Assembly (NCBI GenBank): GCA_038528385.1
Contig: JBCBET010000001.1
Span: forward strand, 434,001-498,000
Direction of reading: 5' to 3'
Length of the DNA: 64,000 bases
From: Shimia_B sp038528385
Lineage (GTDB): Bacteria > Pseudomonadota > Alphaproteobacteria > Rhodobacterales > Rhodobacteraceae
Within the stretch, counting starts at the first letter, position 1; every line of letters begins with the position of its first letter. Positions 26,714 to 35,136 of the stretch are shown one piece after another. Under the pieces are notes generated by a model, which was not told where the DNA came from, searched no databases, and worked only from the letters and a program-made list of their open reading frames with translations. The position numbers and the translations under genes were made by a program.

Positions 26714-28822
26714 ATGCCAGAAGGATATCTGGTTCAACTGGGCGACGGTGTGCTCGGTGCCGGTGACGGCATCGTGGATCCGCTCACCTCCTTCACCACG
26801 AATGTCCTGCTGGGTCCGGGCACCTGGGAATGGTCGGGCACGTGGAACGGCTCCACCTTCACCGATGAAAGCGAGCCGGGGGAGTACTTCCTCGCCACGG
26901 ACGGCAACGTGTACTTCGTCCCCGATTTCGGACCCGTGGACACGATCACCTCCGCCGGGGTCACGGGCACCGACGGCTATGACGGCTCGGCCTTCGTCAA
27001 CGACCTCACCGGCACCGACGCCGACGATGACCTCGACGGCACCTCCGCCGCCCAGACCGTGGACGGCAATGGCGGCAACGACACGCTGGATGGCGGCGGC
27101 GGGGCCGATACCGTGCTGGGCGGGGACGGCGACGATCAGCTGTCCGGCGGGTCCGGGCGCGACAGCCTCCTCGGTGGAGACGGCAACGACGACCTCTCCG
27201 GCAACGGCGGGGCCGACACGCTCCGCGGCGGGTCGGGCGACGACACGCTCGACGGGGGCAACGCCGCCGACAGCCTCGTCGGGGGATCGGGGAGCGACAG
27301 CCTCGACGGCGGCGCGGGCGCCGATGTCCTCCGGGGCGACGAAGACCCGACCGTCAGCCGCACCGAAACCCTGCAATGGAGCGAAGCGGGCTCCAACGGC
27401 TACGACCTCGGCGACGGCTTCACGCAGTTCACGGGCCAGATGGCCGTCACCGCCACCGTCACCGACAACGGCGCGCTGTCGGGCGCGGAGATCGACACCG
27501 CCACGGACCAGTACACCGAAGCGGGCGAAGGGCTCAGCGACTTCTCCTCGCTCGAACTGGCCGGCGACGGCGGCGCGAACACAGCCACGGTGCGCATCGA
27601 CTTCGCCGCCACCGAGGACGGCGACACGACCGACGAGGTCGAGAACGTCACCTTCCGCGTCAACGATATCGACACCGGAAGCTGGATCGACACGGTGGAG
27701 ATCACCGCCTTCGACGCCGCCGGCAACCCGGTCACGGTCACCATCACGCCCGAAGACACCGACAACACCGTCTCGGGAAGCGAGGTCACGGCCGGTGTCG
27801 CCAACGGCAGCGCGAACTCGCAATCGGGCTCCATCCTCGTGGAGATCGAGGGCCCCGTCTCCTATTTCGAGCTCGACTACGGCAATGCGAGCGGCGGCGC
27901 GCAGCGCGCCTGGCTCACCGACATCACCTTCGAGACGATCCCCAACGCGCCCGGCGACGACACGCTCGACGGCGGCACGGGGGCCGACACGATGTTCGGC
28001 GGCGCGGGCGCCGATACCTTCGCCGTGGCCGACGGCGACGAAGCCTATGGCGAGGACGGCGACGACCTCTTCCTCCTCGGCGATTTTGGCGAGGCCGGCG
28101 CGGGCATCCTCATCGATGGCGGCGAGGCCGGGGAGACGGACGGCGACACCATCGACCTCGGCGACCAGGCCACGCTCTCGGACGTCACGTTCGACCCCGG
28201 CAATTCCGAGAACGGGACGATCACGCTCACCGACGGCACCGTCGTCACCTTCTCGAATATCGAGAACATCATCTGCTTCACCCCCGGCACCACCATCGCC
28301 ACGCCCCACGGCGCGCGCCCGGTGGAGAGCCTGCGCCCTGGCGACCTCGTCCTCACGCGCGACAACGGCATCCAGCCGATCCGCTGGGTTGGGCAGCGCA
28401 CGGTGCCCGCCATGGCAGATTTCGCCCCCATCGAGGTCGCGCCCAGCGTCCTCTCCGGGGCCACGGCACCGCTCCTTGTTTCGCCGCAGCACCGGCTGCT
28501 CTTCTCGGGCTTCAAGTCAGAGCTGCTTTTCGGCGAGCGCGAGGTGCTCGTGGCCGCCAAACACCTCCTCGACGGGCATGCCGTGCGCCAGAGCCCGCGC
28601 GCGGAAGTCACCTACATCCACATCATGTTCGACCGCCACGAGCTCGTCTTCGCCAACGGCGCGGCCACCGAGAGCTTCTTTGCCGGCGACAGCGCCATGG
28701 ACGCCCTCGAGGGCGCGGCCCGCGAGGAGCTCTTCTCGGTCTTTCCCGAATTGCGAAGCGCGGGGCCACGGCCCACTGCGCGCCGCGCGCTCAAGCGCTA
28801 CGAGGCGGCCCTGCTCGCCTGA
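26714..28822 (+). CDS. RTX-repeat protein with C-terminal Hint domain
   Basis: A 702-residue acidic protein. Residues 1-110 are a unique N-terminal region; about 118-208 is a block of GGxGxD-type calcium-binding nonapeptides; 214-410 is a beta-rich domain without recognised motif; a second short RTX block lies at about 412-450; and from Cys521 (ICFTPGTTIATPHG, then VESLRPGDLVLTRDNG and SPQHRLLFSG) there is a Hint domain as in hedgehog and intein autoprocessing modules. There is no Sec signal, and RTX proteins usually leave by type I secretion, but no type I transporter is in this window. Roseobacters encode many such Hint/RTX proteins; their targets and cleavage products are mostly unknown. 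Confidence 0.9.
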   Translation: MPEGYLVQLGDGVLGAGDGIVDPLTSFTTNVLLGPGTWEWSGTWNGSTFTDESEPGEYFLATDGNVYFVPDFGPVDTITSAGVTGTDGYDGSAFVNDLTGTDADDDLDGTSAAQTVDGNGGNDTLDGGGGADTVLGGDGDDQLSGGSGRDSLLGGDGNDDLSGNGGADTLRGGSGDDTLDGGNAADSLVGGSGSDSLDGGAGADVLRGDEDPTVSRTETLQWSEAGSNGYDLGDGFTQFTGQMAVTATVTDNGALSGAEIDTATDQYTEAGEGLSDFSSLELAGDGGANTATVRIDFAATEDGDTTDEVENVTFRVNDIDTGSWIDTVEITAFDAAGNPVTVTITPEDTDNTVSGSEVTAGVANGSANSQSGSILVEIEGPVSYFELDYGNASGGAQRAWLTDITFETIPNAPGDDTLDGGTGADTMFGGAGADTFAVADGDEAYGEDGDDLFLLGDFGEAGAGILIDGGEAGETDGDTIDLGDQATLSDVTFDPGNSENGTITLTDGTVVTFSNIENIICFTPGTTIATPHGARPVESLRPGDLVLTRDNGIQPIRWVGQRTVPAMADFAPIEVAPSVLSGATAPLLVSPQHRLLFSGFKSELLFGEREVLVAAKHLLDGHAVRQSPRAEVTYIHIMFDRHELVFANGAATESFFAGDSAMDALEGAAREELFSVFPELRSAGPRPTARRALKRYEAALLA

Positions 28823-29577
28823 GGACGGATGCCCGCTGCCCAGTCGCGCGCGGCGTCGCCAAACGCCTCGAAAAGCGGCCGCGAAACGGGATCCTCGGCC
28901 GCGCGATACTCGGGATGCCACTGGACCCCCAGCGCAAAGCCCGCGCCACCGGCCACGTAGATCGCCTCCGGCGTGCCATCGGGTGCGGTGCCGTCGATCA
29001 CGAGCGTCGGCGCCAGCGCCTTGATCCCCTGCCCGTGGAGCGTGTTCGTGCGTACCACCTCGCTGCCGAAGAGCCGCGCGAAGGGCCCCCCGGGCGTGAG
29101 CGTCACGTCGTGGCGCAGCGCGAATTTCTCCTCGAGCGTGCCGTCGGGCGGCATCCGGTGATTGTCGCGCCCCGGCAGCTCCCGGATCTCCGGGTAGAGC
29201 GAGCCGCCCATGGCCACGTTGAATTCCTGAAACCCCCGGCAGATGGCGAGCATGGGCTGGCCACGGGCCACGAGGCTCCGGATGAGCGGCAGCGTCACCT
29301 GGTCTCGCGCCCGGTCGAAGGTGCCGTGGGCCTCCGTCTCCGCCTCGCCGTATTCAGAAGGGTGCACGTTGGCGCGCCCGCCAGTGAAAACGAAGCCGTC
29401 ATAGGTCTCGGCGAGCTCGTCCGCCCCGAGGAAGGCGGGATCCGTCGGCACGATGGCGGGCTGGCAGCCGCAGACCTCGTGCACCGCTTCCACGTTCATC
29501 GTGCCCGCGGCAAAGGCCGGGTACTCATCGTTGATGAGATAACTGTTGCCGATGATGCCGATGTGCGGGCGCCGCAT
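28798..29577 (-). CDS. Class I glutamine amidotransferase-like hydrolase (peptidase C26, PuuD type)
   Basis: A 259-residue protein of the gamma-glutamyl hydrolase/PuuD branch. Catalytic Cys113 lies in AICRGFQEFN, and His221-x-Glu223 in GVQWHPE. The N-terminus PHIGIIGNSYL and FTGGRANVHPSEY loop match gamma-glutamyl-GABA hydrolases, which release GABA in putrescine catabolism. No other puu genes are nearby, so the substrate is inferred. ATG 29577 has a strong AGGAGAGG five bases upstream. Its 3' end overlaps the RTX/Hint gene 3' end by 25 bases (convergent). Confidence 0.88.
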   Translation of the reverse strand: MRRPHIGIIGNSYLINDEYPAFAAGTMNVEAVHEVCGCQPAIVPTDPAFLGADELAETYDGFVFTGGRANVHPSEYGEAETEAHGTFDRARDQVTLPLIRSLVARGQPMLAICRGFQEFNVAMGGSLYPEIRELPGRDNHRMPPDGTLEEKFALRHDVTLTPGGPFARLFGSEVVRTNTLHGQGIKALAPTLVIDGTAPDGTPEAIYVAGGAGFALGVQWHPEYRAAEDPVSRPLFEAFGDAARDWAAGIRPQASRAAS

Positions 29578-29723
29578 GATCCTCTCCTTGGATCCTTGAC
29601 ATAGCGCGGAATGTCCCGAGGAAACAGGCATCGCCGCGCACAACGCGCTGTGCGTGCTCGCATGTGCTCGGTTGCTGGGCATCTTTCCTTGCACGGCCCC
29701 TGGCGACCGTGCCTCATGGCGCC

Positions 29724-30656
29724 ATGACGAAGCTCGTGCTCCTCCACAAGGCCTCCTCCATCTACGACGACCGGCCAGAGACCCGCTATGATTTCCCGCT
29801 CCAGTACCGCAAGGCGATGGAGCAAGGTGTGGGCGATTGGATCGTTTATCAGGAGCCTGCGAAGGCGGGCCCCCGCGGTTACTTCGCGTGCGCGCGTATT
29901 GCGGGTATCACGCCCCATCCGGAGTTGCCGCGACGCTACTTCGCCGAGATGGCCGACTTTCTGCCATTCGACGCGCCCGTACCGCGTGTGATCGACGGCA
30001 GACCGCTCGAAGCGGCCCTCACCACCGCGCAAGGCGGCTTTAAGAAAGGCGGCGCCGTGCAGCTCGCCGTGCGGCGCCTGCCCGATGCAGAATTCGCGCG
30101 AATTGTTGAGCTCGGCCTGCCCGATACCCTCGAGGAACAGGAAGCAAGCCGATACGACCCTGAGCGGAAGGGCGCATTGCCCGGGCTCGCCGAGCCCGTG
30201 GGCAGCTTCAAACGCCCGGTTGTGGAGCGCCTTACCCGCCGGCCTTATCGAGATGTCGTCTTTCGACGGCGCGTGCGCCAAGCATACGACTATCGCTGCG
30301 CACTGTCGGGCTTGCGGCTGCGTAATGGCGGCGGCCGACCAGAGGTGCAGGCCGCGCATATCGTTCCCGTGGAAGACGGAGGCAACGACACAGTGTCGAA
30401 CGGGCTCGCGCTCTCCGGCACGCTTCATTGCATTTTTGACCGCGGGCTCGTATCAGTGGGCGGCGACGGTCGCATCCTTATCTCACGCAACAAGGTGCCG
30501 CCCGAGGTCGCGGATCGCCTCATCGCACCGGGCGTGTATTCACCTGCCCGCCGCGCGGACGGATCATCCGCATCCAGCCTACCTCGCCTGGCACCGCGAA
30601 CACCGCTTCGGCCAATTCGACCCAGACAGCGAAGCGACACCGTGGTGAGGACCTAG
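29724..30656 (+). CDS. HNH endonuclease-domain protein, 3' end frameshifted
   Basis: The 310-residue frame encodes a protein with an HNH nuclease domain: His212 in AAHIVP, Asn226 in VSNGLAL and His235 in LHCIFDRG, preceded by YDYRCALSGLRL. This resembles restriction-like HNH endonucleases that act without a clear methyltransferase partner here. Around 30540 the family's C-terminal pattern moves to another frame, which reads HLPAARTDHPHPAYL, AWHREHRFG and stops at 30648, whereas the annotated frame runs on through a Ser/Arg/Pro-rich tail to 30656. One extra base near 30540 explains this. Codon choice is less GC-biased than in neighbours, suggesting transfer. The nuclease core is intact; whether the product is active is unknown. 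Confidence 0.72.
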   Translation: MTKLVLLHKASSIYDDRPETRYDFPLQYRKAMEQGVGDWIVYQEPAKAGPRGYFACARIAGITPHPELPRRYFAEMADFLPFDAPVPRVIDGRPLEAALTTAQGGFKKGGAVQLAVRRLPDAEFARIVELGLPDTLEEQEASRYDPERKGALPGLAEPVGSFKRPVVERLTRRPYRDVVFRRRVRQAYDYRCALSGLRLRNGGGRPEVQAAHIVPVEDGGNDTVSNGLALSGTLHCIFDRGLVSVGGDGRILISRNKVPPEVADRLIAPGVYSPARRADGSSASSLPRLAPRTPLRPIRPRQRSDTVVRT

Positions 30657-31078
30657 GCCTCGGCGGTGAGCCCCACCGATTCCACAGCCGCCACGGCCGC
30701 CGCCGCATCGTTGTCGGAGGTGTCCCCCGTGACGCCCACGGCGCCCACGACGCGCCCGCGCGCATCCTTCAGGAGCACGCCGCCCGGCACCGGCACCACG
30801 GCGCCGCCGAAGACGCCGTTCACCGCGTTCATGAAATACGCCTGCCCCTCGGCCCGCGCCATCTGCGCGGAGCCCGGCATGCCCAGCATCACAGCGCCGT
30901 AGGCCTTGCCATGGGCGATGGCGAAGCGCCCGGGCGCGGAGCCGTCCGCCCGCTCGAAGGCCACCACGTTGCCGCCGGCATCGAGCACGATGGCCGAGAG
31001 CGGCTTCAGCTCCATTTCCTGCCCGCGGGCCAGCACGCCTCGCACGATCCGCCGCGCCCGGCTGAGTGAAATCGTCAT
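30653..31078 (-). CDS. GlcG/HbpS-family heme-binding-like protein
   Basis: A 141-residue protein of the GlcG/HbpS (DUF336) family. The fold signature is visible in LSAIVLDAGGNVVAFERADG, GRFAIAHGKAYGA and the C-terminal GVTGDTSDNDAAAAVAAV. GlcG members accompany glycolate utilisation genes, and here malate synthase G lies about 100 bases further along on the same strand (upstream), consistent with a glycolate/glyoxylate link. HbpS binds heme in actinobacteria; that property is not established for this branch. The gap to malate synthase holds a family 2 repeat. Confidence 0.85.
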   Translation of the reverse strand: MTISLSRARRIVRGVLARGQEMELKPLSAIVLDAGGNVVAFERADGSAPGRFAIAHGKAYGAVMLGMPGSAQMARAEGQAYFMNAVNGVFGGAVVPVPGGVLLKDARGRVVGAVGVTGDTSDNDAAAAVAAVESVGLTAEA

Positions 31079-31109
31079 TCTATCCTCCCATCAGGGTCCG
31101 TGGCCCCTC

Positions 31110-31164
31110 CTTCATCTTTCCAAGAATACCTCGGGGGCACGAGGGGCTTGCCCCTCGCTCCCGC
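31110..31164 (-). repeat. Intergenic hairpin-plus-tail repeat, family 2, copy 1
   Basis: On the minus strand: a perfect hairpin (CGAGGGG, loop, CCCCTCG at 31140-31157) followed by a tail CCCGAGGTATTCTTGGAAA then GATGAAGG. The tail pattern GA(A/G)GTA...AAAGA...AG is shared with the elements at 33552 and 52536. It lies between the malate synthase stop and the GlcG-like start. Confidence 0.6.
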
Positions 31165-31180
31165 TACCTTCAAGCGCGCC

Positions 31181-33289
31181 TCAGGCCGCCTTCTTCTCGA
31201 GCCGCCGGCGATGGAGCACTGGCTCGGTATAGCCCGCGGGCTGCACGCGCCCCTCGAAGACGAGATCGCAGGCCGCCTGGAAGGCCACCCCGTCATAGCC
31301 CGGCGCCATGGCCTCGTAGGACGCATCATCGGCATTCTGCCGGTCGACGACCTCGGCCATCTTCCTCATGGCCGCCATCACCTGCGCCTCGCTCACCACG
31401 CCGTGGTGGAGCCAGTTCGCCAGCGCCTGGGAGGAGATCCGGCAGGTCGCGCGGTCCTCCATGAGGCCCACGTCGTGGATGTCGGGCACCTTCGAGCAGC
31501 CCACCCCCTGGTCCACCCAGCGCACCACGTAACCGAGGATGCCCTGCGCGTTGTTCTCGATCTCCGAGGCGATCTCCTCGTCCGACCAGTTCGGGCGGTC
31601 GGCCACCGGGATCGTGAGCAAATCGGAAAGCTTGCCCCGCGCCCCGCCAGCGCGGAGGCCGTCCTGCACGGCCATCACGTCCACGGCGTGGTAGTGCATC
31701 GCATGCAGCGTGGCGGCCGTGGGCGACGGCACCCAGGCGCAGGTGGCGCCCGATTTCGGGTGGCCGATCTTCTGGTCGATCATGTCGGCCATGCGGTCGG
31801 GCATGGCCCACATGCCCTTGCCGATCTGCGCCCGGCCCTTCAGGCCGCAAGCAAGCCCGATATCGACGTTGCGATCCTCGTAGGCGGCGATCCATGGCGT
31901 GGCCTTCATGGCGCCCTTGGCGATCATGGGACCGGCCTCCATGGAGGTGTGGATCTCGTCGCCCGTGCGGTCGAGGAAGCCCGTGTTGATGAAAGCCACG
32001 CGGGACTTCGCGGCGCGGATGCATTCCTTGAGATTGGCGGAGGTGCGCCGCTCTTCGTCCATGATCCCCATCTTCACGGTGTTGGCGGGCAGGCCGAGGA
32101 TCTCCTCCACCGCGCCGAAGATCTCGTTGGAGAACGCCACTTCTTCGGGCCCGTGCATCTTGGGTTTTACGATATAGACGGAGCCGGTCTGGGAATTGCC
32201 GCCATCCCGCCCGAGGTCGTGCATGGCGATAAGCACCGTGGAGAGCGCATCGAGGAACCCCTCGCCGATCTCTTTGCCGTCCCGGTCGAGCACGGCGGGA
32301 TTGGTCATCAGGTGGCCGACATTTCGAACCAGCATGAGGGAGCGGCATTTCACGGTGAAGTCCGACCCGTCGGGCGCCTGATAAGTGGCGTCGCCATATA
32401 GCTTCCGCGTGACGGTCTGGCCGCCCTTCTCGAAGGTCTCCTCGAGATCGCCCTTCATCAGCCCGAGCCAGTTCGCGTAGGCAAGCACCTTGTCCTCGGC
32501 ATCCACGGCCGCCACGCTGTCCTCGCAATCCATGATGGTGGAGATGGCCGCCTCGAGGTTGACGGCGGCGATATTGGCGGGGTCGTCCTTGCCGATGTCA
32601 TGGTCGGCGTTGACGAGAATTTCGATCTTCAGGCGGTTGTTTTCGAAGAGAAACCCGCTCCAGGCGCCGTCCTGCATCGTGCCGAGGAACTGGCTTTTGT
32701 CCTGCAAGGGCGCGGCGGCCACGTCCGTCACCTCGGCCCAGGTCGTCCCCTCCAGCGGCAGAGCCGCGTCGAGGAAGGCCTTCGACTTCGCGATGACACG
32801 CGCGCCACGCACGGGATCGTAGCCCTTGCCCGATGGCAGATCGCCCAGCGCATCTGTGCCGTAGAACGCGTCGTAAAGGTTGCCCCAGCGGGCGTTCGCG
32901 GCGTTGAGCGCGAAGCGCGCATTCATGATGGGCACGACGAGCTGCGGCCCAGGCGTGGCGGCGATCTCGGGGTCGACATTGGCGGTCTCGATCTCGAAAT
33001 CGGGGCCCTCGGGCACGAGGTAGCCGAGCTCCCGCAGGAACGCCTCGTAGGCCGCGGCGTCGTGCGGCTGACCCCGGCGCGCCTTGTGCCAGGCGTCGAT
33101 CTCGGCCTGCATCTGCGTGCGTTTGTCGAGGAGGGCGCGATTTCGGGGGCCGAAATCATGGGCCAGGCGCGAGAGCCCCGCCCAGAAAGCATCGCTCGTG
33201 ACGCCTGTGCCCGGCAACGCCCGCTCCTCGATGAAGTCCCAAAGGGGCTTGGCGATCTGAAGGTCGTGGCTGGCGACGCGCTCTGTCAT
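31181..33289 (-). CDS. glcB: Malate synthase G
   Basis: A 702-residue malate synthase of the G type (single large chain, about 720 in Escherichia coli), condensing glyoxylate with acetyl-CoA to malate. The DCEDSVAAVDAEDK and GSVYIVKPKMHGPEEVAFS segments are active-site regions (acidic metal ligands and the catalytic Arg/Glu neighbourhood), and GIMDEERRTS is the family fingerprint. It feeds C2 units from glycolate or the glyoxylate shunt to the TCA cycle; isocitrate lyase is not in the window. The GlcG-like gene follows on the same strand. Confidence 0.96.
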   Translation of the reverse strand: MTERVASHDLQIAKPLWDFIEERALPGTGVTSDAFWAGLSRLAHDFGPRNRALLDKRTQMQAEIDAWHKARRGQPHDAAAYEAFLRELGYLVPEGPDFEIETANVDPEIAATPGPQLVVPIMNARFALNAANARWGNLYDAFYGTDALGDLPSGKGYDPVRGARVIAKSKAFLDAALPLEGTTWAEVTDVAAAPLQDKSQFLGTMQDGAWSGFLFENNRLKIEILVNADHDIGKDDPANIAAVNLEAAISTIMDCEDSVAAVDAEDKVLAYANWLGLMKGDLEETFEKGGQTVTRKLYGDATYQAPDGSDFTVKCRSLMLVRNVGHLMTNPAVLDRDGKEIGEGFLDALSTVLIAMHDLGRDGGNSQTGSVYIVKPKMHGPEEVAFSNEIFGAVEEILGLPANTVKMGIMDEERRTSANLKECIRAAKSRVAFINTGFLDRTGDEIHTSMEAGPMIAKGAMKATPWIAAYEDRNVDIGLACGLKGRAQIGKGMWAMPDRMADMIDQKIGHPKSGATCAWVPSPTAATLHAMHYHAVDVMAVQDGLRAGGARGKLSDLLTIPVADRPNWSDEEIASEIENNAQGILGYVVRWVDQGVGCSKVPDIHDVGLMEDRATCRISSQALANWLHHGVVSEAQVMAAMRKMAEVVDRQNADDASYEAMAPGYDGVAFQAACDLVFEGRVQPAGYTEPVLHRRRLEKKAA

Positions 33290-33390
33290 AGGTCGGCTCC
33301 CATTTCTGATTGCCGCGCAAAGTAGGCCCCGGGTTTCCTATCGGCAACAGGGTTTCCCCGGGCCCGCGTCAGGAAGATTTCGCTGTCGGG

Positions 33391-33546
33391 TCAGGATTTC
33401 TTGACTGACTTCTCGCGGCGGCAGCGCTCCGAGCAGTACTTCACGTCGTCCCAAACCTTCGCCCACTTCTTGCGCCACGTGAACGGCAGCCCGCACGATG
33501 CGCAGGTTTTCGTGGGAAGATCTGATTTCTTGCGTTGCTTGGGCAT
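33391..33546 (-). CDS. DUF2256 zinc-ribbon-like small protein
   Basis: A 51-residue basic protein starting MPKQRKKSDLPTKTC with a four-Cys pattern C-x2-C ... C-x3-C (CASCG and YCSERCRR), matching DUF2256, likely a small zinc-binding fold. DUF2256 genes are often beside or fused near cryptochrome/photolyase genes, as here (58 bases after the photolyase stop, same strand). Its role is unknown; an accessory to the flavoprotein is an inference from neighbourhood. The whole leader between the two genes is a family 2 repeat, whose 3' stem arm overlaps the weak AGGA ribosome-binding site. Confidence 0.85.
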   Translation of the reverse strand: MPKQRKKSDLPTKTCASCGLPFTWRKKWAKVWDDVKYCSERCRREKSVKKS

Positions 33547-33551
33547 TTGGC

Positions 33552-33600
33552 AGTCCTGGGGCTCTGCCCCAGACCCCGAAGTACGGAGCACAAAGAAGGC
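33552..33600 (+). repeat. Intergenic hairpin-plus-tail repeat, family 2, copy 2
   Basis: A perfect hairpin CTGGGGC-TCT-GCCCCAG (33556-33572) is followed by ACCCCGAAGTACGGAGCACA then AAGAAGG. The tail matches the element at 52536 in nearly every position. It fills the gap between the photolyase stop and the DUF2256 start. Confidence 0.7.
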
Positions 33601-33604
33601 GGGG

Positions 33605-35107
33605 CTATAGGTCGAGCGACATTTGGGTCGTATCGGACGCTTTGGAAGAGCGGCGGCGCGGTTCGCCTGGCTGCGGATCGCGCTGGAAGCCGCGGTCCTT
33701 CTTGCGGGAGGCGTGTTTGTTGACGATGGCATCGGCCTCCGTGCGGAAGGCGCGACCCTTTCGGACGGCGAAGACCTTCTCGCGGGCCGCGCGCGCCGCG
33801 TCCGCCACGTCGACGATCGGCGCGGGGTAGCCCGCCACCCCGCCCGCGCGCCAGGGCTCTTGGAGGAGCTTGTCGTCGAGATGGGCGATCTCCGGCACCC
33901 AGCGGCGCGTGAAGACGCCTGTCGGGTCCTGGTCCTTGCCCTGTTTGACGGGGTTGTAGATGCGCACCGTGTTCATGCCCGTCGTGCCCGACTGCATCTG
34001 GCTCTGCGACCAGTGGATGCCGGGCTCGTAATCGGTAAAGCGGCGCGCGAGCACCATCCCCGTGTCACGCCAGTCGAGCCAGAGGTGGTAGGAGCCCACG
34101 GCCATGAGCATCGAGCGCATGCGGAAGTTGAGCCAGCCCGTATGGGTGACGTAGCGCATGCAGGCATCGACGAAGGGGATGCCGGTGCGCCCGTCGGTCC
34201 AAGCTGCCAACCGCTCCGGGTCGGAGCCCTGGCGGATGTCGCGGTAGGCCGGGTGGAGCGCGCGGTGTTCGATGCCGGGCTCGTCCTCGAGCTTCTGCAT
34301 GAAGTGGTCGCGCCAGGCGAGGCGGGAGGTGAAGCTTTGCAGCGAGCCGGTCCAGCCCTCCCGCGTGCCTTTCACCTCGGCCTTGCGGGCGGCAGCGGCC
34401 TGCGCGGCCTCGCGGCCCGAGAGGACGCCGAGCGCGAGGTAGGGCGAGAGCCGCGAGCAGGCCCATTCCCCCTCCACGGGCGAGGACATGGCCTTCCGGT
34501 AGGTGCGGCCGCGTTCGGTGAGGAAGCCGCCGAGGTGGCTCAGCGCCGCCGCGCGCCCGCCGGGCTGGCGGTCGGGGCACGGGTCCGGCGCGAGGCCCAG
34601 ATCCGCGGAGGTGGGGATCGCGCCGGGCTCGAGCGACGGCCCGTGGAGACTGCGGCGCGCGATGAGAGGCTGCCGGATGTAGCGCTCGCGCCGCGCGGCC
34701 CAACCGTCGCGGCCCGCGAGGCGGCGCACCACGCCCGATTGCGGCAGCTCGCGCCAGGGGATGCCGCGCGCGGCGCACCAGTCCTTCACGGCCAGATCGC
34801 GCCGGTAGGTCCAGGCATTGCCCGTCTCCTCGTGGGAAACGAGGCCGTCGATCGGCTCCTCGCGCGCGAGGCTCGCGAGCACGTCGCGCACCTCGCCCAC
34901 GCGCACCAGCAAGGGGATATCGAGGGTCTCCCGCAGGCTCTCCAGGCACTCAGTGATGAACTCCCACTGCCGGGCGGAGGTGTCGGGCAGCGCCCAGTAG
35001 CCCGGCTCCACGACGTAGAGTGCGACCGCCGGGCCATCGGCGGCAGCCGCCAGCGCGGCGTGGTCCTCCACGCGCAGATCTCTCTTGAACCACAGGATCG
35101 TCGCCAT
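33605..35107 (-). CDS. Cryptochrome/deoxyribodipyrimidine photolyase family protein
   Basis: A 500-residue flavoprotein of the photolyase/cryptochrome superfamily. The N-terminal alpha/beta domain starts ILWFKRDLRVEDHAAL; the FAD-binding domain shows WACSRLSPYLALGVLS, FTSRLAWRDHFMQKL, GIPFVDACMRYVTHTGWLNFRMR and a NTVRIYNPVKQG segment. The C-terminal 45 residues are a basic Lys/Arg-rich tail (KKDRGFQRDPQPG). It repairs UV pyrimidine dimers with blue light, or acts as a light sensor; the sequence alone does not decide. It lies in a minus-strand row: VOC protein, WYL regulator, this gene, DUF2256. Confidence 0.92.
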   Translation of the reverse strand: MATILWFKRDLRVEDHAALAAAADGPAVALYVVEPGYWALPDTSARQWEFITECLESLRETLDIPLLVRVGEVRDVLASLAREEPIDGLVSHEETGNAWTYRRDLAVKDWCAARGIPWRELPQSGVVRRLAGRDGWAARRERYIRQPLIARRSLHGPSLEPGAIPTSADLGLAPDPCPDRQPGGRAAALSHLGGFLTERGRTYRKAMSSPVEGEWACSRLSPYLALGVLSGREAAQAAAARKAEVKGTREGWTGSLQSFTSRLAWRDHFMQKLEDEPGIEHRALHPAYRDIRQGSDPERLAAWTDGRTGIPFVDACMRYVTHTGWLNFRMRSMLMAVGSYHLWLDWRDTGMVLARRFTDYEPGIHWSQSQMQSGTTGMNTVRIYNPVKQGKDQDPTGVFTRRWVPEIAHLDDKLLQEPWRAGGVAGYPAPIVDVADAARAAREKVFAVRKGRAFRTEADAIVNKHASRKKDRGFQRDPQPGEPRRRSSKASDTTQMSLDL

Positions 35108-35136
35108 GACCCTGACCTAGCCAGCGGCGCGGGAAT

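Noticed and set aside
33325..33345. Possible further family 1 repeat (GGCCCCGGGTTTCC)
   Set aside because: Only one arm of the palindrome is present; the second half does not match.
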